DNA of 8,060 bases from Candidatus Omnitrophota bacterium. GTDB lineage: Bacteria; Omnitrophota; Gorgyraeia; JAFGHF01. Positions 1 to 7,900 of the stretch are shown piece after piece. Every line of letters starts with the position of its first letter. Within the stretch, counting starts at the first letter, position 1. The stretch covers positions 1-8,060 of the forward strand of contig JAMXCY010000038.1 of the NCBI GenBank assembly GCA_024543015.1, given 5' to 3'. The notes under the pieces were generated by a model that had not been told where the DNA came from, searched no databases, and was given only the letters and a program-made list of their open reading frames with translations. A program made the position numbers and the translations under genes.

Positions 1-831
1 GCCGGCAGAGGCCATCTCGCTGGTAGAGCAGGTAAGGCCGGCTGCGCCCATATCCTTAATCCCAACCACATGCCCTGTGTTTAACGCCTCCAGCGTAGCT
101 TCAATTAAACACTTCTCGGTAAAGGGGTCTCCGATTTGCACTGTGGGTCTTTTTTCTTCCCCCTCCTTAAATTCATGCGAAGCTAAAACACTGCAGCCGC
201 CAATACCGTCTTTTCCTGTGCTTGAGCCCACATAGATAATGGAGTTTCCTACTCCAAAAGCACGCGCCCTGACCAATTTATTCCTTTTGGCTATACCGAT
301 ACTCATCGCATTAACCAGACAGTTGCCGTTATAACTTTCATCAAAATATATCTCTCCGGCAACCGTGGGCACACCAAGACAATTACCGTAGAACTGGATG
401 CCGTCAACAACACCCCGCAAAAGATAACGATTATAAGATTTGCTTAACGGGCCAAAGCGTAAAGAGTCCAGTAAGGCTATTGGGCGGGCTCCGGCAGTAA
501 AGATGTCTCTGATGATTCCTCCCACGCCTGTGGCCGCACCTTGCCTGGGTTCAACCTGCGAAGGATGGTTGTGACTTTCCATTTTAAAAATAATGGCTAA
601 ATCATCAACGATAATCCCGCCGGAATCCTCACCAATTAAAGTTTCGTATTTTCCTTTCTTGGGCAAAAGCTTAAGCCAGTTCCGGGAACGCGGATACCCG
701 CAGTGCTCCGACCACTCTACGGAAAACATGGCTAACTCCGTAGGGCTAGGCTCACGCCCAAGAATTCGCAAGATCTTCCGGTATTCTTCGTCCTTTAATC
801 CCAGGCTTCGATAAACTTCCGGCTTGACCAT
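1..831 (-). CDS. purL: Phosphoribosylformylglycinamidine synthase, PurL subunit (small form), 3' end truncated
   Basis: Catalytic subunit that uses ATP and ammonia from PurQ to turn FGAR into FGAM. The frame is open from ATG at 831 through the left edge, giving the first 277 residues of a protein usually 600-750 long. Recognisable blocks are the start MVKPEVYRSLGLKDEEY, LGREPSPTE (24-32), WSEHCGY (40-46), ESHNHPSQVEP (85-95) with the conserved active-site histidine region, GAATGVGGIIRDI (98-110), GNCLGVPTVAGE (149-160), GDPF (234-237) and DMGAAGLTCSTSEMA (260-274). The short N-terminus, with no long leader before EHC, identifies the small PurL that needs PurS and PurQ, both encoded just upstream. 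The conserved MVxPEVYRSLGL opening supports the start at 831 despite a 37-base overlap with purQ and a weak ribosome site. The next in-frame start, TTG at 771, would remove that conserved opening. Confidence 0.97.
   Translation of the reverse strand, partial: MVKPEVYRSLGLKDEEYRKILRILGREPSPTELAMFSVEWSEHCGYPRSRNWLKLLPKKGKYETLIGEDSGGIIVDDLAIIFKMESHNHPSQVEPRQGAATGVGGIIRDIFTAGARPIALLDSLRFGPLSKSYNRYLLRGVVDGIQFYGNCLGVPTVAGEIYFDESYNGNCLVNAMSIGIAKRNKLVRARAFGVGNSIIYVGSSTGKDGIGGCSVLASHEFKEGEEKRPTVQIGDPFTEKCLIEATLEALNTGHVVGIKDMGAAGLTCSTSEMASAG
795..831 (-). other. 37-base purQ/purL coding overlap
   Basis: The purL ATG at 829-831 lies 37 bases (counting both ends) before the end of the purQ TAA at 795-797, in a different frame. 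Both readings are clear: purL gives its conserved MVKPEVYRSLGL opening, while purQ gives a non-conserved tail ending FIEAWD. The purL start has only a weak nearby site (GAAG, 5 bases away), while a better GGGAG at 846-850 is 14 bases away, so initiation probably depends on coupling to purQ translation. Confidence 0.85.
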
Positions 832-1535
832 TTTATCTTCTTTTTCTCCCTCAGCCACTGGGCTATTGATTGAAAGATTAAAAACCCATCCAGAGAACCT
901 AATTCATTTTCAGAACTTCTCTCCGGATGAGGCATCATCCCTAAGACATTTGCCTTTCTATTTACTATGCCGGCAATATTCGAAACTGCGCCATTGGGAT
1001 TGGACTGCTCATTCACTTCTCCTAAGAGATTGCAATAGCGAAAGACAATCTGTTTATTCATCTTTAAGTTCCTCAGGCCCTCAACATCAAGGTAATAGTT
1101 GCCTTCATTGTGGGCTATGGGAATTTTTAAGACTTGATTTTTGCGGCAAAGATTGGTAAAGGGCGTGTTTGTATTTTCTGCTTTTATATATACCTGTTTG
1201 CAGATAAAATGCATGTTAGTGTTTCTTAACATTGCTCCGGGAAGCAGGCCGGACTCAAGTAATATCTGAAAACCATTACAGATACCGATTACCAGGCCCC
1301 CTTTGTGGGCAAACTTAATAATCTCCTCCATCAGCGGCGAGAAACGCGCCAAGGCCCCGCACCTTAAATAATCACCGTAACTAAAACCACCGGGCAAAAT
1401 CAGGCAATCAATGCCATACAGCTTAGTCTCTTTATGCCAGATATACCTTACCGGCTGCCTTAATATATTACGGACCACATGAAAGCAGTCCCGGTCACAA
1501 TTGGAGCCGGGAAAAACTACAACGCCGAATTGCAT
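795..1535 (-). CDS. purQ: Phosphoribosylformylglycinamidine synthase, PurQ glutaminase subunit
   Basis: Class I glutamine amidotransferase that hydrolyses glutamine and supplies ammonia to PurL for converting FGAR to FGAM. It starts MQFGVVVFPGSNCDRD, typical of PurQ, then LPGGFSYGDYLRCGALARF (48-66), the nucleophile elbow GICNGFQ with Cys86, the PurQ-type AHNEGNYY (141-148) and MMPHPER with the His203/Glu205 pair, so the catalytic triad is complete. At 246 residues it is longer than the Bacillus subtilis protein (about 227), mostly because of a basic C-terminal tail (about 229-246, LREKKKIKWSS...). The last part of that tail is encoded inside the start of purL. The ATG has AGGAAG 7 bases upstream and follows the purS stop after one base. 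Function is certain; the role of the extended tail, if any, is unknown. Confidence 0.97.
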   Translation of the reverse strand: MQFGVVVFPGSNCDRDCFHVVRNILRQPVRYIWHKETKLYGIDCLILPGGFSYGDYLRCGALARFSPLMEEIIKFAHKGGLVIGICNGFQILLESGLLPGAMLRNTNMHFICKQVYIKAENTNTPFTNLCRKNQVLKIPIAHNEGNYYLDVEGLRNLKMNKQIVFRYCNLLGEVNEQSNPNGAVSNIAGIVNRKANVLGMMPHPERSSENELGSLDGFLIFQSIAQWLREKKKIKWSSRKFIEAWD

Positions 1536-1536
1536 C

Positions 1537-1785
1537 TTATCGCTTCCTGATTTTAAATTTGAAGTCTTCGATTATCGGGTTAGCTAGCAACTTCTTACAC
1601 ATGTCGCCCGTTTCGCGTTCTGCTTCTTTGGCGCTTTTGGACTTAAGTTTAATGGTAATTAATTTACCGATCCGCACCTCTTCTAAGCCCTTATAACCCA
1701 ATGATTCTAAGGCGTGTTTAACAGTTAACCCTTGAGGATCGGCCACTGTTTTTCTCAAAGTAATCTTGATTTCTGCTTTTAGCAT
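1537..1785 (-). CDS. purS: Phosphoribosylformylglycinamidine synthase, PurS subunit
   Basis: Small accessory subunit of the three-part FGAM synthase (PurS-PurQ-PurL), the fourth step of de novo purine synthesis. In characterised systems PurS has no catalytic residues and helps join the PurQ glutaminase to PurL so ammonia can be channelled. The 82-residue product is the normal family size. It shows the expected pattern: a beta strand MLKAEIKITLRKTVADPQG, then the signature TVKHALESLGYKGLEEVRIGK (about 21-41), an amphipathic helix rich in Lys and Glu (50-68), and a final strand ANPIIEDFKFKIR. The ATG has GGGAG six bases upstream, inside the last codons of guaA. Only one base separates its TAA stop from the purQ ATG, which fits production of the two subunits in step. 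Gene order purS-purQ-purL matches that of Gram-positive and many other bacteria. Confidence 0.95.
   Translation of the reverse strand: MLKAEIKITLRKTVADPQGLTVKHALESLGYKGLEEVRIGKLITIKLKSKSAKEAERETGDMCKKLLANPIIEDFKFKIRKR
1543..1548 (-). promoter_or_regulatory. Ribosome binding site of purQ
   Basis: AGGAAG lies 7 bases before the purQ ATG (1533-1535), within the final codons of purS. It supports this start, which also gives the family-typical MQFGVVVFPGSNCD opening. Confidence 0.7.
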
Positions 1786-1788
1786 ATT

Positions 1789-3342
1789 CTACTCCCATTC
1801 TATCGTGCTTGGCGGTTTGGAAGAGACATCATAGACTACGCGGTTTATTCCTTTAACTTCATTAATTATTCTGTTGGAGATTTGCTCCAAAACATCATAG
1901 GGGAGTTTCGCCCAACGCGCAGTCATTGCATCTTCGCTAACCACTGCCCTGATTACCACCACGTTCTCATACGTCCTTTCGTCCCCCATTACCCCGACTG
2001 TTCTCACAGGTAAAAATATACAGAAGGCCTGCCAGAGCTTTCGATAAAGATCAGCTTTCTTGATTTCATCAATTAAAATCCAATCAGCCTCACGCAGAAT
2101 ATCCAATTTCTTTTTAGTAATTTCACCAATAATCCTTACCGCCAAACCAGGCCCGGGAAACGGCTGGCGCCAGAGAATATCAGCAGGCAAGCCTAATTCC
2201 TTGCCGACAACCCTGACTTCATCCTTGAATAAATCTTTAAGGGGTTCGATTAATTCAAATTTTAAGTTAGGCGGTAAGCCCCCGACATTATGATGGGTCT
2301 TGATAATTGCTGAAGGGCCTCCTATTGCAGAGCGGGACTCGATTACGTCGGGATAAAGTGTCCCTTGAGCTAAAAACTTTATTTTCCCTAACTGCTTAGC
2401 TTCTCTTTCGAAAACTCTGATAAATAATTTACCGATAATCTTACGTTTCTTCTCCGGGTCCTTAACGCCTCTTAAACCCTTTAAAAAGATATCCCGGGCA
2501 TCAATCGTTTTCAGGTTTATCCGGTAATGATCTTTGAATTGTTTTCTTACCTCTCTTTTTTCATCTTTACGCAAGAGGCCATTGTCAATAAAGATAGCCC
2601 TCAATCTTTTGCCTATCGCCTTATGCAAAAGAATCGCTAAGACAGATGAGTCAACTCCCCCGCTTAAGGCGCAGAGCACTTTTTCTTTGCCTGTCCTGGC
2701 CCTTAAAGCCTTGATGGAGGTTTTAACAAAAGAACTCATGTTCCAACCACTCTTACACTTTGCTATACCAAAGAGGAAATTCTTTAATATTTTTTTCCCT
2801 TTTGGCGTATGCACAACCTCGGGGTGAAATTGCAGGCCGTAAAGCCTTCTTATTTCATCGCCCATTGCCGCTACTTTAGCGTTAGCGGTTGAACCGATAA
2901 CTTTAAATCCGCCGGGCAAAGCTATAATCTTATCGCCATGGCTCATCCAGACAGTCTCTTTTCTTGCTAAACCCTTAAGGAGGTCTTTTGAAGATTTGAG
3001 CTTAAGAATGGCTTTACCATATTCTCTCTGCTTTGCCCGAGCAACCTCACCGCCTAAGATACGAGCCATAAGCTGCGCACCGTAACAGATGCCCAAAACC
3101 GGAATCCCGATATTAAAGATATTCTTATCGCAAACAGGACTTTCCTTTCTTAAAACGCTGGCTGGTCCTCCGGAGAAGATAATAGCGGAAGGCCCTCTGG
3201 AGAGGAGTTCTTGTGCCTTGATATCGTAGGAGACAATTTCAGAATAAACACCGCATTCCCTCACGCGGCGGGCAATAAGATGAGTATATTGCGAACCGAA
3301 ATCTAAAATGGCTATCCAGTTCTTAGGCTTATTCATTTTCAC
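1789..3342 (-). CDS. guaA: GMP synthase (glutamine-hydrolysing)
   Basis: Aminates XMP to GMP using ATP (released as AMP and PPi) and glutamine nitrogen; a cytoplasmic homodimer in known members. The 517-residue protein has the standard two-part build. The N-terminal class I glutaminase domain (about 9-195) shows ILDFGSQYTHLIARR, nucleophile Cys86 in GICYGAQ, and His173/Glu175 in QFHPEV. The ATP-pyrophosphatase domain has the PP-loop SGGVDSS (227-233). The C-terminal dimerisation/XMP part has RQPFPGPGLAVRIIGE (392-407) and the characteristic ending DVSSKPPSTIEWE. I take the GTG at 3342 as start because an AAGGAA lies 8 bases upstream, whereas the in-frame ATG two codons later (3336) would be 14 bases away. 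The GTG overlaps the pyrG stop by one base (TAGTG). The gene sits between a pyrimidine gene and the purSQL set and is 3 bases from purS. Confidence 0.98.
   Translation of the reverse strand: MKMNKPKNWIAILDFGSQYTHLIARRVRECGVYSEIVSYDIKAQELLSRGPSAIIFSGGPASVLRKESPVCDKNIFNIGIPVLGICYGAQLMARILGGEVARAKQREYGKAILKLKSSKDLLKGLARKETVWMSHGDKIIALPGGFKVIGSTANAKVAAMGDEIRRLYGLQFHPEVVHTPKGKKILKNFLFGIAKCKSGWNMSSFVKTSIKALRARTGKEKVLCALSGGVDSSVLAILLHKAIGKRLRAIFIDNGLLRKDEKREVRKQFKDHYRINLKTIDARDIFLKGLRGVKDPEKKRKIIGKLFIRVFEREAKQLGKIKFLAQGTLYPDVIESRSAIGGPSAIIKTHHNVGGLPPNLKFELIEPLKDLFKDEVRVVGKELGLPADILWRQPFPGPGLAVRIIGEITKKKLDILREADWILIDEIKKADLYRKLWQAFCIFLPVRTVGVMGDERTYENVVVIRAVVSEDAMTARWAKLPYDVLEQISNRIINEVKGINRVVYDVSSKPPSTIEWE
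1792..1796 (-). promoter_or_regulatory. Ribosome binding site of purS inside the guaA C-terminal codons
   Basis: GGGAG lies six bases before the purS ATG (1783-1785). It is formed by the codons for the last Trp-Glu of GuaA (TGG GAG) directly before its TAG stop, so the same bases serve the near-invariant GuaA ending and purS initiation. Confidence 0.7.
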
Positions 3343-4952
3343 TAGGCGTCTTCCTTATTCTCGATTGAGGCCCGGATAAATTCCCGGAACAGGGGATGTA
3401 CTTTATCCGGTTTGGATTTAAATTCAGGGTGAAACTGGCAAGCTACAAACCAGGGATGACCTTTTAATTCGATTATCTCCACTAAGCTTTTTGCAGGGTT
3501 GATCCCGGAAAATAGCATTCCCTTTTTCTCCATAACTGCCCGATAATCATTAACAAATTCATATCTGTGTCTGTGTCTTTCAAAAATCTCTTCTTTTTTA
3601 TAGGCTGAATAGGCCAGACTTGCTTTCTTCAATTTGCAGCGATAGGCGCCCAGACGCATTGTGGCGCCTTTTTCCTTTACCTTCTTTTGCTCTTCTAAGA
3701 GACTAATCACAGGATACTTTGTGTTTTTATCAAATTCAGTAGAGTTTGCCCGTTTTAAGCCACAAACATTCCTGGCAAATTCAATAACTGCCGTCTGCAT
3801 GCCTAAACAGATGCCGAAAAAGGGAATATTATTAACTCTGGCAAACTCTACCGCCTCGATCTTCCCTTCTATTCCGCGGTAACCAAAACCTCCGGGAATA
3901 AGTATCCCCTTAACGCCTTTTAAAGCTTTCTCGGCTCCTTTTTTCTCAATATCTTCGGAATCAACTTTCTTTATCAAAATCCTGGCTTCGTTAGCTATTC
4001 CTCCGTGAACCAAGGCCTCATATATAGACTTATAGGCATCTTGAAGAGTAATGTATTTTCCGACAACAGCAATCCGGACTTCTTTTTTTGGCTGTTTGAG
4101 GCGTTGAACAACCATATTTTTCCATCCAGTTAAATCCCGATCTTCGCATTTCAAGTTAAGCAAGTGCAGGATCAGTTTATCTAAACCCTCTTTCTTAAGA
4201 GCCAACGGTACCTCATAAATAGTCTTTACATCTACAGCCTGAATTACTGCCTCGCGATCCACGTTGCAGAAAAGAGCAATTTTATCTTTTACTTCTTTCG
4301 TCAGGTGCTTCTCGGTTCTACAAATAATAATATCGGGGATAATTCCTATTTCGCGCAGTTTGCCTACACTATGCTGGGTGGGTTTGGTTTTAATTTCACC
4401 TGCTGATTTTATGAAAGGGACCAAGGTTACGTGAATGTTAACGGCATAATCTCTGCCCAGTTCTAGTTTGAGCTGCCTGATCGCTTCCAGAAATGGTAAG
4501 CTTTCAATATCTCCGACAGTGCCGCCGATCTCCACAATTACCACATCAACCCTTTGGTTATGCGTGACTTTCTTGATGCTTTCTTTGATCTCGTCGGTAA
4601 TATGGGGAATTATCTGCACGGTTTTACCTAAATACTCGCCCCTTCTCTCCTTGGATATAACGGAATAGTAAATTTTGCCGGTGGTAATATTGTTATCGCG
4701 AGTTAATTTAGCATTGGTAAAACGTTCATAGTGACCCAAATCCAAATCTGTCTCAGCGCCATCATCAGTAACGTAAACCTCGCCATGCTGATAGGGATTC
4801 ATTGTACCAGGATCAACATTTATGTAGGGATCACATTTAATCAAGGTTACCTTTAAACCTCTTGATTCCAAGAGTTTTCCAATTGAAGCAGAGGATATTC
4901 CTTTTCCCAGGCTGGAAACAACGCCACCGGTTACAAAAATGTATTTAGCCAT
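3342..4952 (-). CDS. pyrG: CTP synthase (glutamine-hydrolysing)
   Basis: Converts UTP to CTP using ATP and glutamine ammonia, the last step of pyrimidine nucleotide synthesis, in the cytoplasm. The 536-residue product is full length for the family (E. coli about 545). The N-terminal synthase domain opens with MAKYIFVTGGVVSSLGKG, a P-loop-like ATP site (9-18), followed by the acidic Mg/ATP region AETDLDLGHYERF (66-78), Glu141 in EIGGTVGD, and KTKPTQHS (188-195), which contributes to the UTP/CTP pocket in the family. The C-terminal class I glutaminase domain begins near 292 and has PGGFGYRG (353-360), nucleophile Cys382 in GICLGMQ, RHRHRYEF (459-466) and the His508/Glu510 pair in QFHPEF. The ATG has a good AGGAG six bases upstream. 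Its TAG stop shares one base with the GTG start of guaA, which implies translational coupling. No insertion, truncation or missing key residue is seen. Confidence 0.98.
   Translation of the reverse strand: MAKYIFVTGGVVSSLGKGISSASIGKLLESRGLKVTLIKCDPYINVDPGTMNPYQHGEVYVTDDGAETDLDLGHYERFTNAKLTRDNNITTGKIYYSVISKERRGEYLGKTVQIIPHITDEIKESIKKVTHNQRVDVVIVEIGGTVGDIESLPFLEAIRQLKLELGRDYAVNIHVTLVPFIKSAGEIKTKPTQHSVGKLREIGIIPDIIICRTEKHLTKEVKDKIALFCNVDREAVIQAVDVKTIYEVPLALKKEGLDKLILHLLNLKCEDRDLTGWKNMVVQRLKQPKKEVRIAVVGKYITLQDAYKSIYEALVHGGIANEARILIKKVDSEDIEKKGAEKALKGVKGILIPGGFGYRGIEGKIEAVEFARVNNIPFFGICLGMQTAVIEFARNVCGLKRANSTEFDKNTKYPVISLLEEQKKVKEKGATMRLGAYRCKLKKASLAYSAYKKEEIFERHRHRYEFVNDYRAVMEKKGMLFSGINPAKSLVEIIELKGHPWFVACQFHPEFKSKPDKVHPLFREFIRASIENKEDA
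3351..3356 (-). promoter_or_regulatory. Ribosome binding site that favours the GTG start of guaA
   Basis: AAGGAA, in the last codons of pyrG, is 8 bases from the GTG at 3342 and 14 bases from the ATG at 3336. The spacing favours GTG, which overlaps the pyrG TAG by one base. An ATG start would shorten GuaA by only two residues and cannot be fully excluded. Confidence 0.6.
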
Positions 4953-4958
4953 ATTTTT

Positions 4959-4963
4959 CTCCT
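4959..4963 (-). promoter_or_regulatory. Ribosome binding site of pyrG, overlapping the carB stop
   Basis: AGGAG ends six bases before the pyrG ATG (4950-4952) and shares its first two bases with the TAG stop of carB (4962-4964). This is the strongest Shine-Dalgarno match in the window and fixes the pyrG start. Its position suggests that ribosomes ending carB are placed to begin pyrG. Confidence 0.8.
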
Positions 4964-7900
4964 AGCTATTCCATTCCTGGATAGCTTTAACTTTAAAGTC
5001 CCCTTTAATAATAGAGTCTATTCCATTAACTGCGGCCTGTGCTCCTTGCACTGTAGTTATACAAGGTACGCCGTGTAAAACAGCGGAACTCCTGATTAAC
5101 TTCATATCCGATTGGCGTTCTTCTCCCGTGGGAGTATTTATGATTAGCTTCATCTTGCCCTGCTTGATAAGATTTAATATTTCGGTACTACCTTCTCCGA
5201 TTTTACCTACCAGTTGCGCTTTGATCTTATGCGCATGAAGAGCTTTACACGTTCCTTCGGTAGCCATAATCTCAAAGTTCAGATCATGAAGTTTCTGAGC
5301 CGCAAGAATTATCTTCCGTTTGTCGGCATCTTTGACACTGATAAAAACTTTACCCTTATGGGGAAGGCTCTGCCCGGCAGCCATTTGAGACTTATAAAAG
5401 GCTATCCCGAAAGAGGAATCTATACCCATTACCTCTCCCGTAGATTTCATTTCAGGCCCGAGAATTATATCTACTCCGGAAAATCTTGAGAATGGAAGCA
5501 CTGATTCTTTAACCGAAACATGGCTTACCTCTTTTCGTTCTGTAAAGTTAAGTTCTTTAAGGCTCTTACCGGCCATAACCTTGGCGGCTATTTTTGCTAG
5601 AGAGACTCCTGTAGCCTTACTCACAAAAGGTACGGTTCTTGAGGCTCGAGGGTTAACCTCAAGCACATAAACGCTCTTACCCTTAACTGCAAACTGGATA
5701 TTTAACAGGCCCTTAACTTTAAGTTCTTTGGAAATAGCACAGGTATATTGTTCTATTGTATTAATTATATCTTTGTTTAAAGTATGCGGAGGAAGCACGC
5801 AGGCTGAGTCCCCCGAATGAATCCCGGCCTCCTCGATGTGCTCCATAATCCCGGCAACTACTGTTATTTTCCCATCAGAAATAGCATCAACATCTACCTC
5901 TACTGCTTCTTCTAAAAATTTATCTATTAAAATAGGGTGTTCGCGCGAGGTATCTCTGGCCTCTTGAATGAATTCATTTAAAGATGCCTGATTATAAACT
6001 AATCTCATCGCCCTGCCGCCTAAAACATATGAAGGTCTGACTAAAACAGGGTACCCTACCCTTTTAGCAACTTCTCTTGCCTGTTGAGCTGAGGTAGCTG
6101 AGCCATTTTCCGGTTGGTTGATCTTCAATTTTGTAACCAACTTGGAAAACTTATCTCTATCTTCCGCTCTGTCAATCGACTTAACAGCTGTGCCTATTAT
6201 CGGCACACCGGCATCTTCTAATTGTTTGGATAAATTAAGCGGGGTCTGACCTCCAAACTGGACTATCACTCCATCGGGCTTTTCTTTATCTACGATATTC
6301 ATTACATCTTCAAAAGTCAACGGCTCAAAATATAGTTTATCGGAAGTGTCATAATCTGTAGAAACAGTCTCGGGGTTGGAATTGACCATAATCGTCTCAT
6401 ATCCCAATTCCTTCAATGCAAAGGAGGCATGGCAACAACAATAGTCAAACTCTATCCCCTGACCAATTCTGTTTGGTCCACCGCCTAAGATCATTATCTT
6501 TTTCTTCTTGGAACCCCTGGTCTCGTCTTCCGTTTCATAAGTCGAATAATAATAGGGGGTATAGGCCTCAAACTCTGCGCTGCAGGTATCTACCAGCTTA
6601 AATGTTGCCTCTATTCCCTGCTTTTTTCTTAAACTCCTAATGGTTAATTCATCGGAATTAATCAAATCGGCAATCTGTCGGTCACTAAAACCATATTGTT
6701 TGGCTTTAAGCAATAATTCGTTGGGTATTTTACTTAATCCTTGAATTTCTTTTTCAAGTTCAACAATCTGCTTAATATTCTCAATAAACCAGGGATCGAT
6801 CTTAGTCAATTGTACAATTTCATCTACGCTTAAGCCTTTCTGCAAAGCGTATTTAATGTAGAAAATCCTGGAGGCATTTGGTTCTATCAGCCTGTGTTTT
6901 AGTTTTTCATCCGAAATAACTCGATAATCTTTTTGATTATCCAGTCCCCAGTGGCCGATTTCTAAACCGCGTAAGCCCTTCTGCAAAGCCTCTTTAAAGG
7001 TTCTGCCAATAGCCATGGTCTCACCCACTGATTTCATTGATACGCCTAAGACGTCTTTTGCCTCGGGAAATTTCTCAAAAGTAAAGCGCGGGATTTTTAC
7101 TACGCAATAGTCTATCGTTGGCTCAAACGATGCCGGTGTTTCTTTGGTGATATCGTTTCTGATTTCATCCAGGGTATAACCTACGGCTAACTTTGCCGCA
7201 AATTTAGCAATCGGGAAACCTGTTGCCTTACTGGCTAAAGCAGAACTTCGGGAAACCCTGGGATTCATCTCTATTACTACCATCCTGCCGTCGGTGGGAT
7301 TAACAGCAAACTGGATATTCGAACCGCCTGTTTCTACGCCGATTTCTCTGATAATAGCAATGGCAGCATCGCGCATTTTTTGATATTCTTTGTCGGTTAA
7401 GGTTTGAGCCGGAGCTACGGTAATGGAGTCGCCTGTATGAATGCCCATCGGATCAAAATTCTCTATAGAACAGATTATTACTACGTTGTCCTTTAGATCC
7501 CTCATCACCTCAAGCTCGTATTCTTTCCAGCCGACTATAGACTCCTCAATCAAAATCTCACTAATCATACTATTTTTTAGGCCTAAATCCGCGATTCTTG
7601 TAAATTCTTTCTCAGTCTCGACTATACCGCCACCGGTTCCGCCAAGGGTAAAACTAGGCCTGATGATTAACGGCAGACCCAGTTTCTTCAGGGCCTGTTT
7701 AGCTTCTTTGATGGTATAAGCTAAGGCGCTCTCGGGTAAATCCAGGCCTATTTTTTGCATCGCCTTTTTAAAATGCTTTCTATCTTCGGCCTTTTTTATA
7801 GCCTCGTAATCGGCGCCGATCATCTGCACATTATATTTATCCAGGGTACCTCTTTCGACAAGTTTCATCGCAGTATTTAAGCCCGTCTGCCCACCCAAGG

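Noticed and set aside
593..1159. Plus-strand open frames at 593-814 and 824-1159
   Set aside because: They lie opposite purL and purQ, whose protein motifs are unmistakable. The plus-strand translations have no recognisable domain and resemble antisense shadows.
2060..2827. Plus-strand open frames at 2060-2293 and 2534-2827
   Set aside because: They are antisense to guaA; their composition mirrors GuaA codons and no family or convincing ribosome site is visible.
3661..4668. Plus-strand open frames at 3661-3882 and 4468-4668
   Set aside because: They are antisense to conserved parts of pyrG, with apparent hydrophobic stretches arising from the opposite strand's charged codons.
6437..6445. 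Three consecutive cysteines in CarB (GIEFDYCCCHAS) as a possible metal site
   Set aside because: The family already has two cysteines here (E. coli YCCVHAS); one Val-to-Cys change does not make a metal-binding motif.
5214..7719. Plus-strand open frames at 5214-5489, 6416-6601 and 7441-7719
   Set aside because: They are antisense to carB and short, without recognisable motifs or an independent promoter context.
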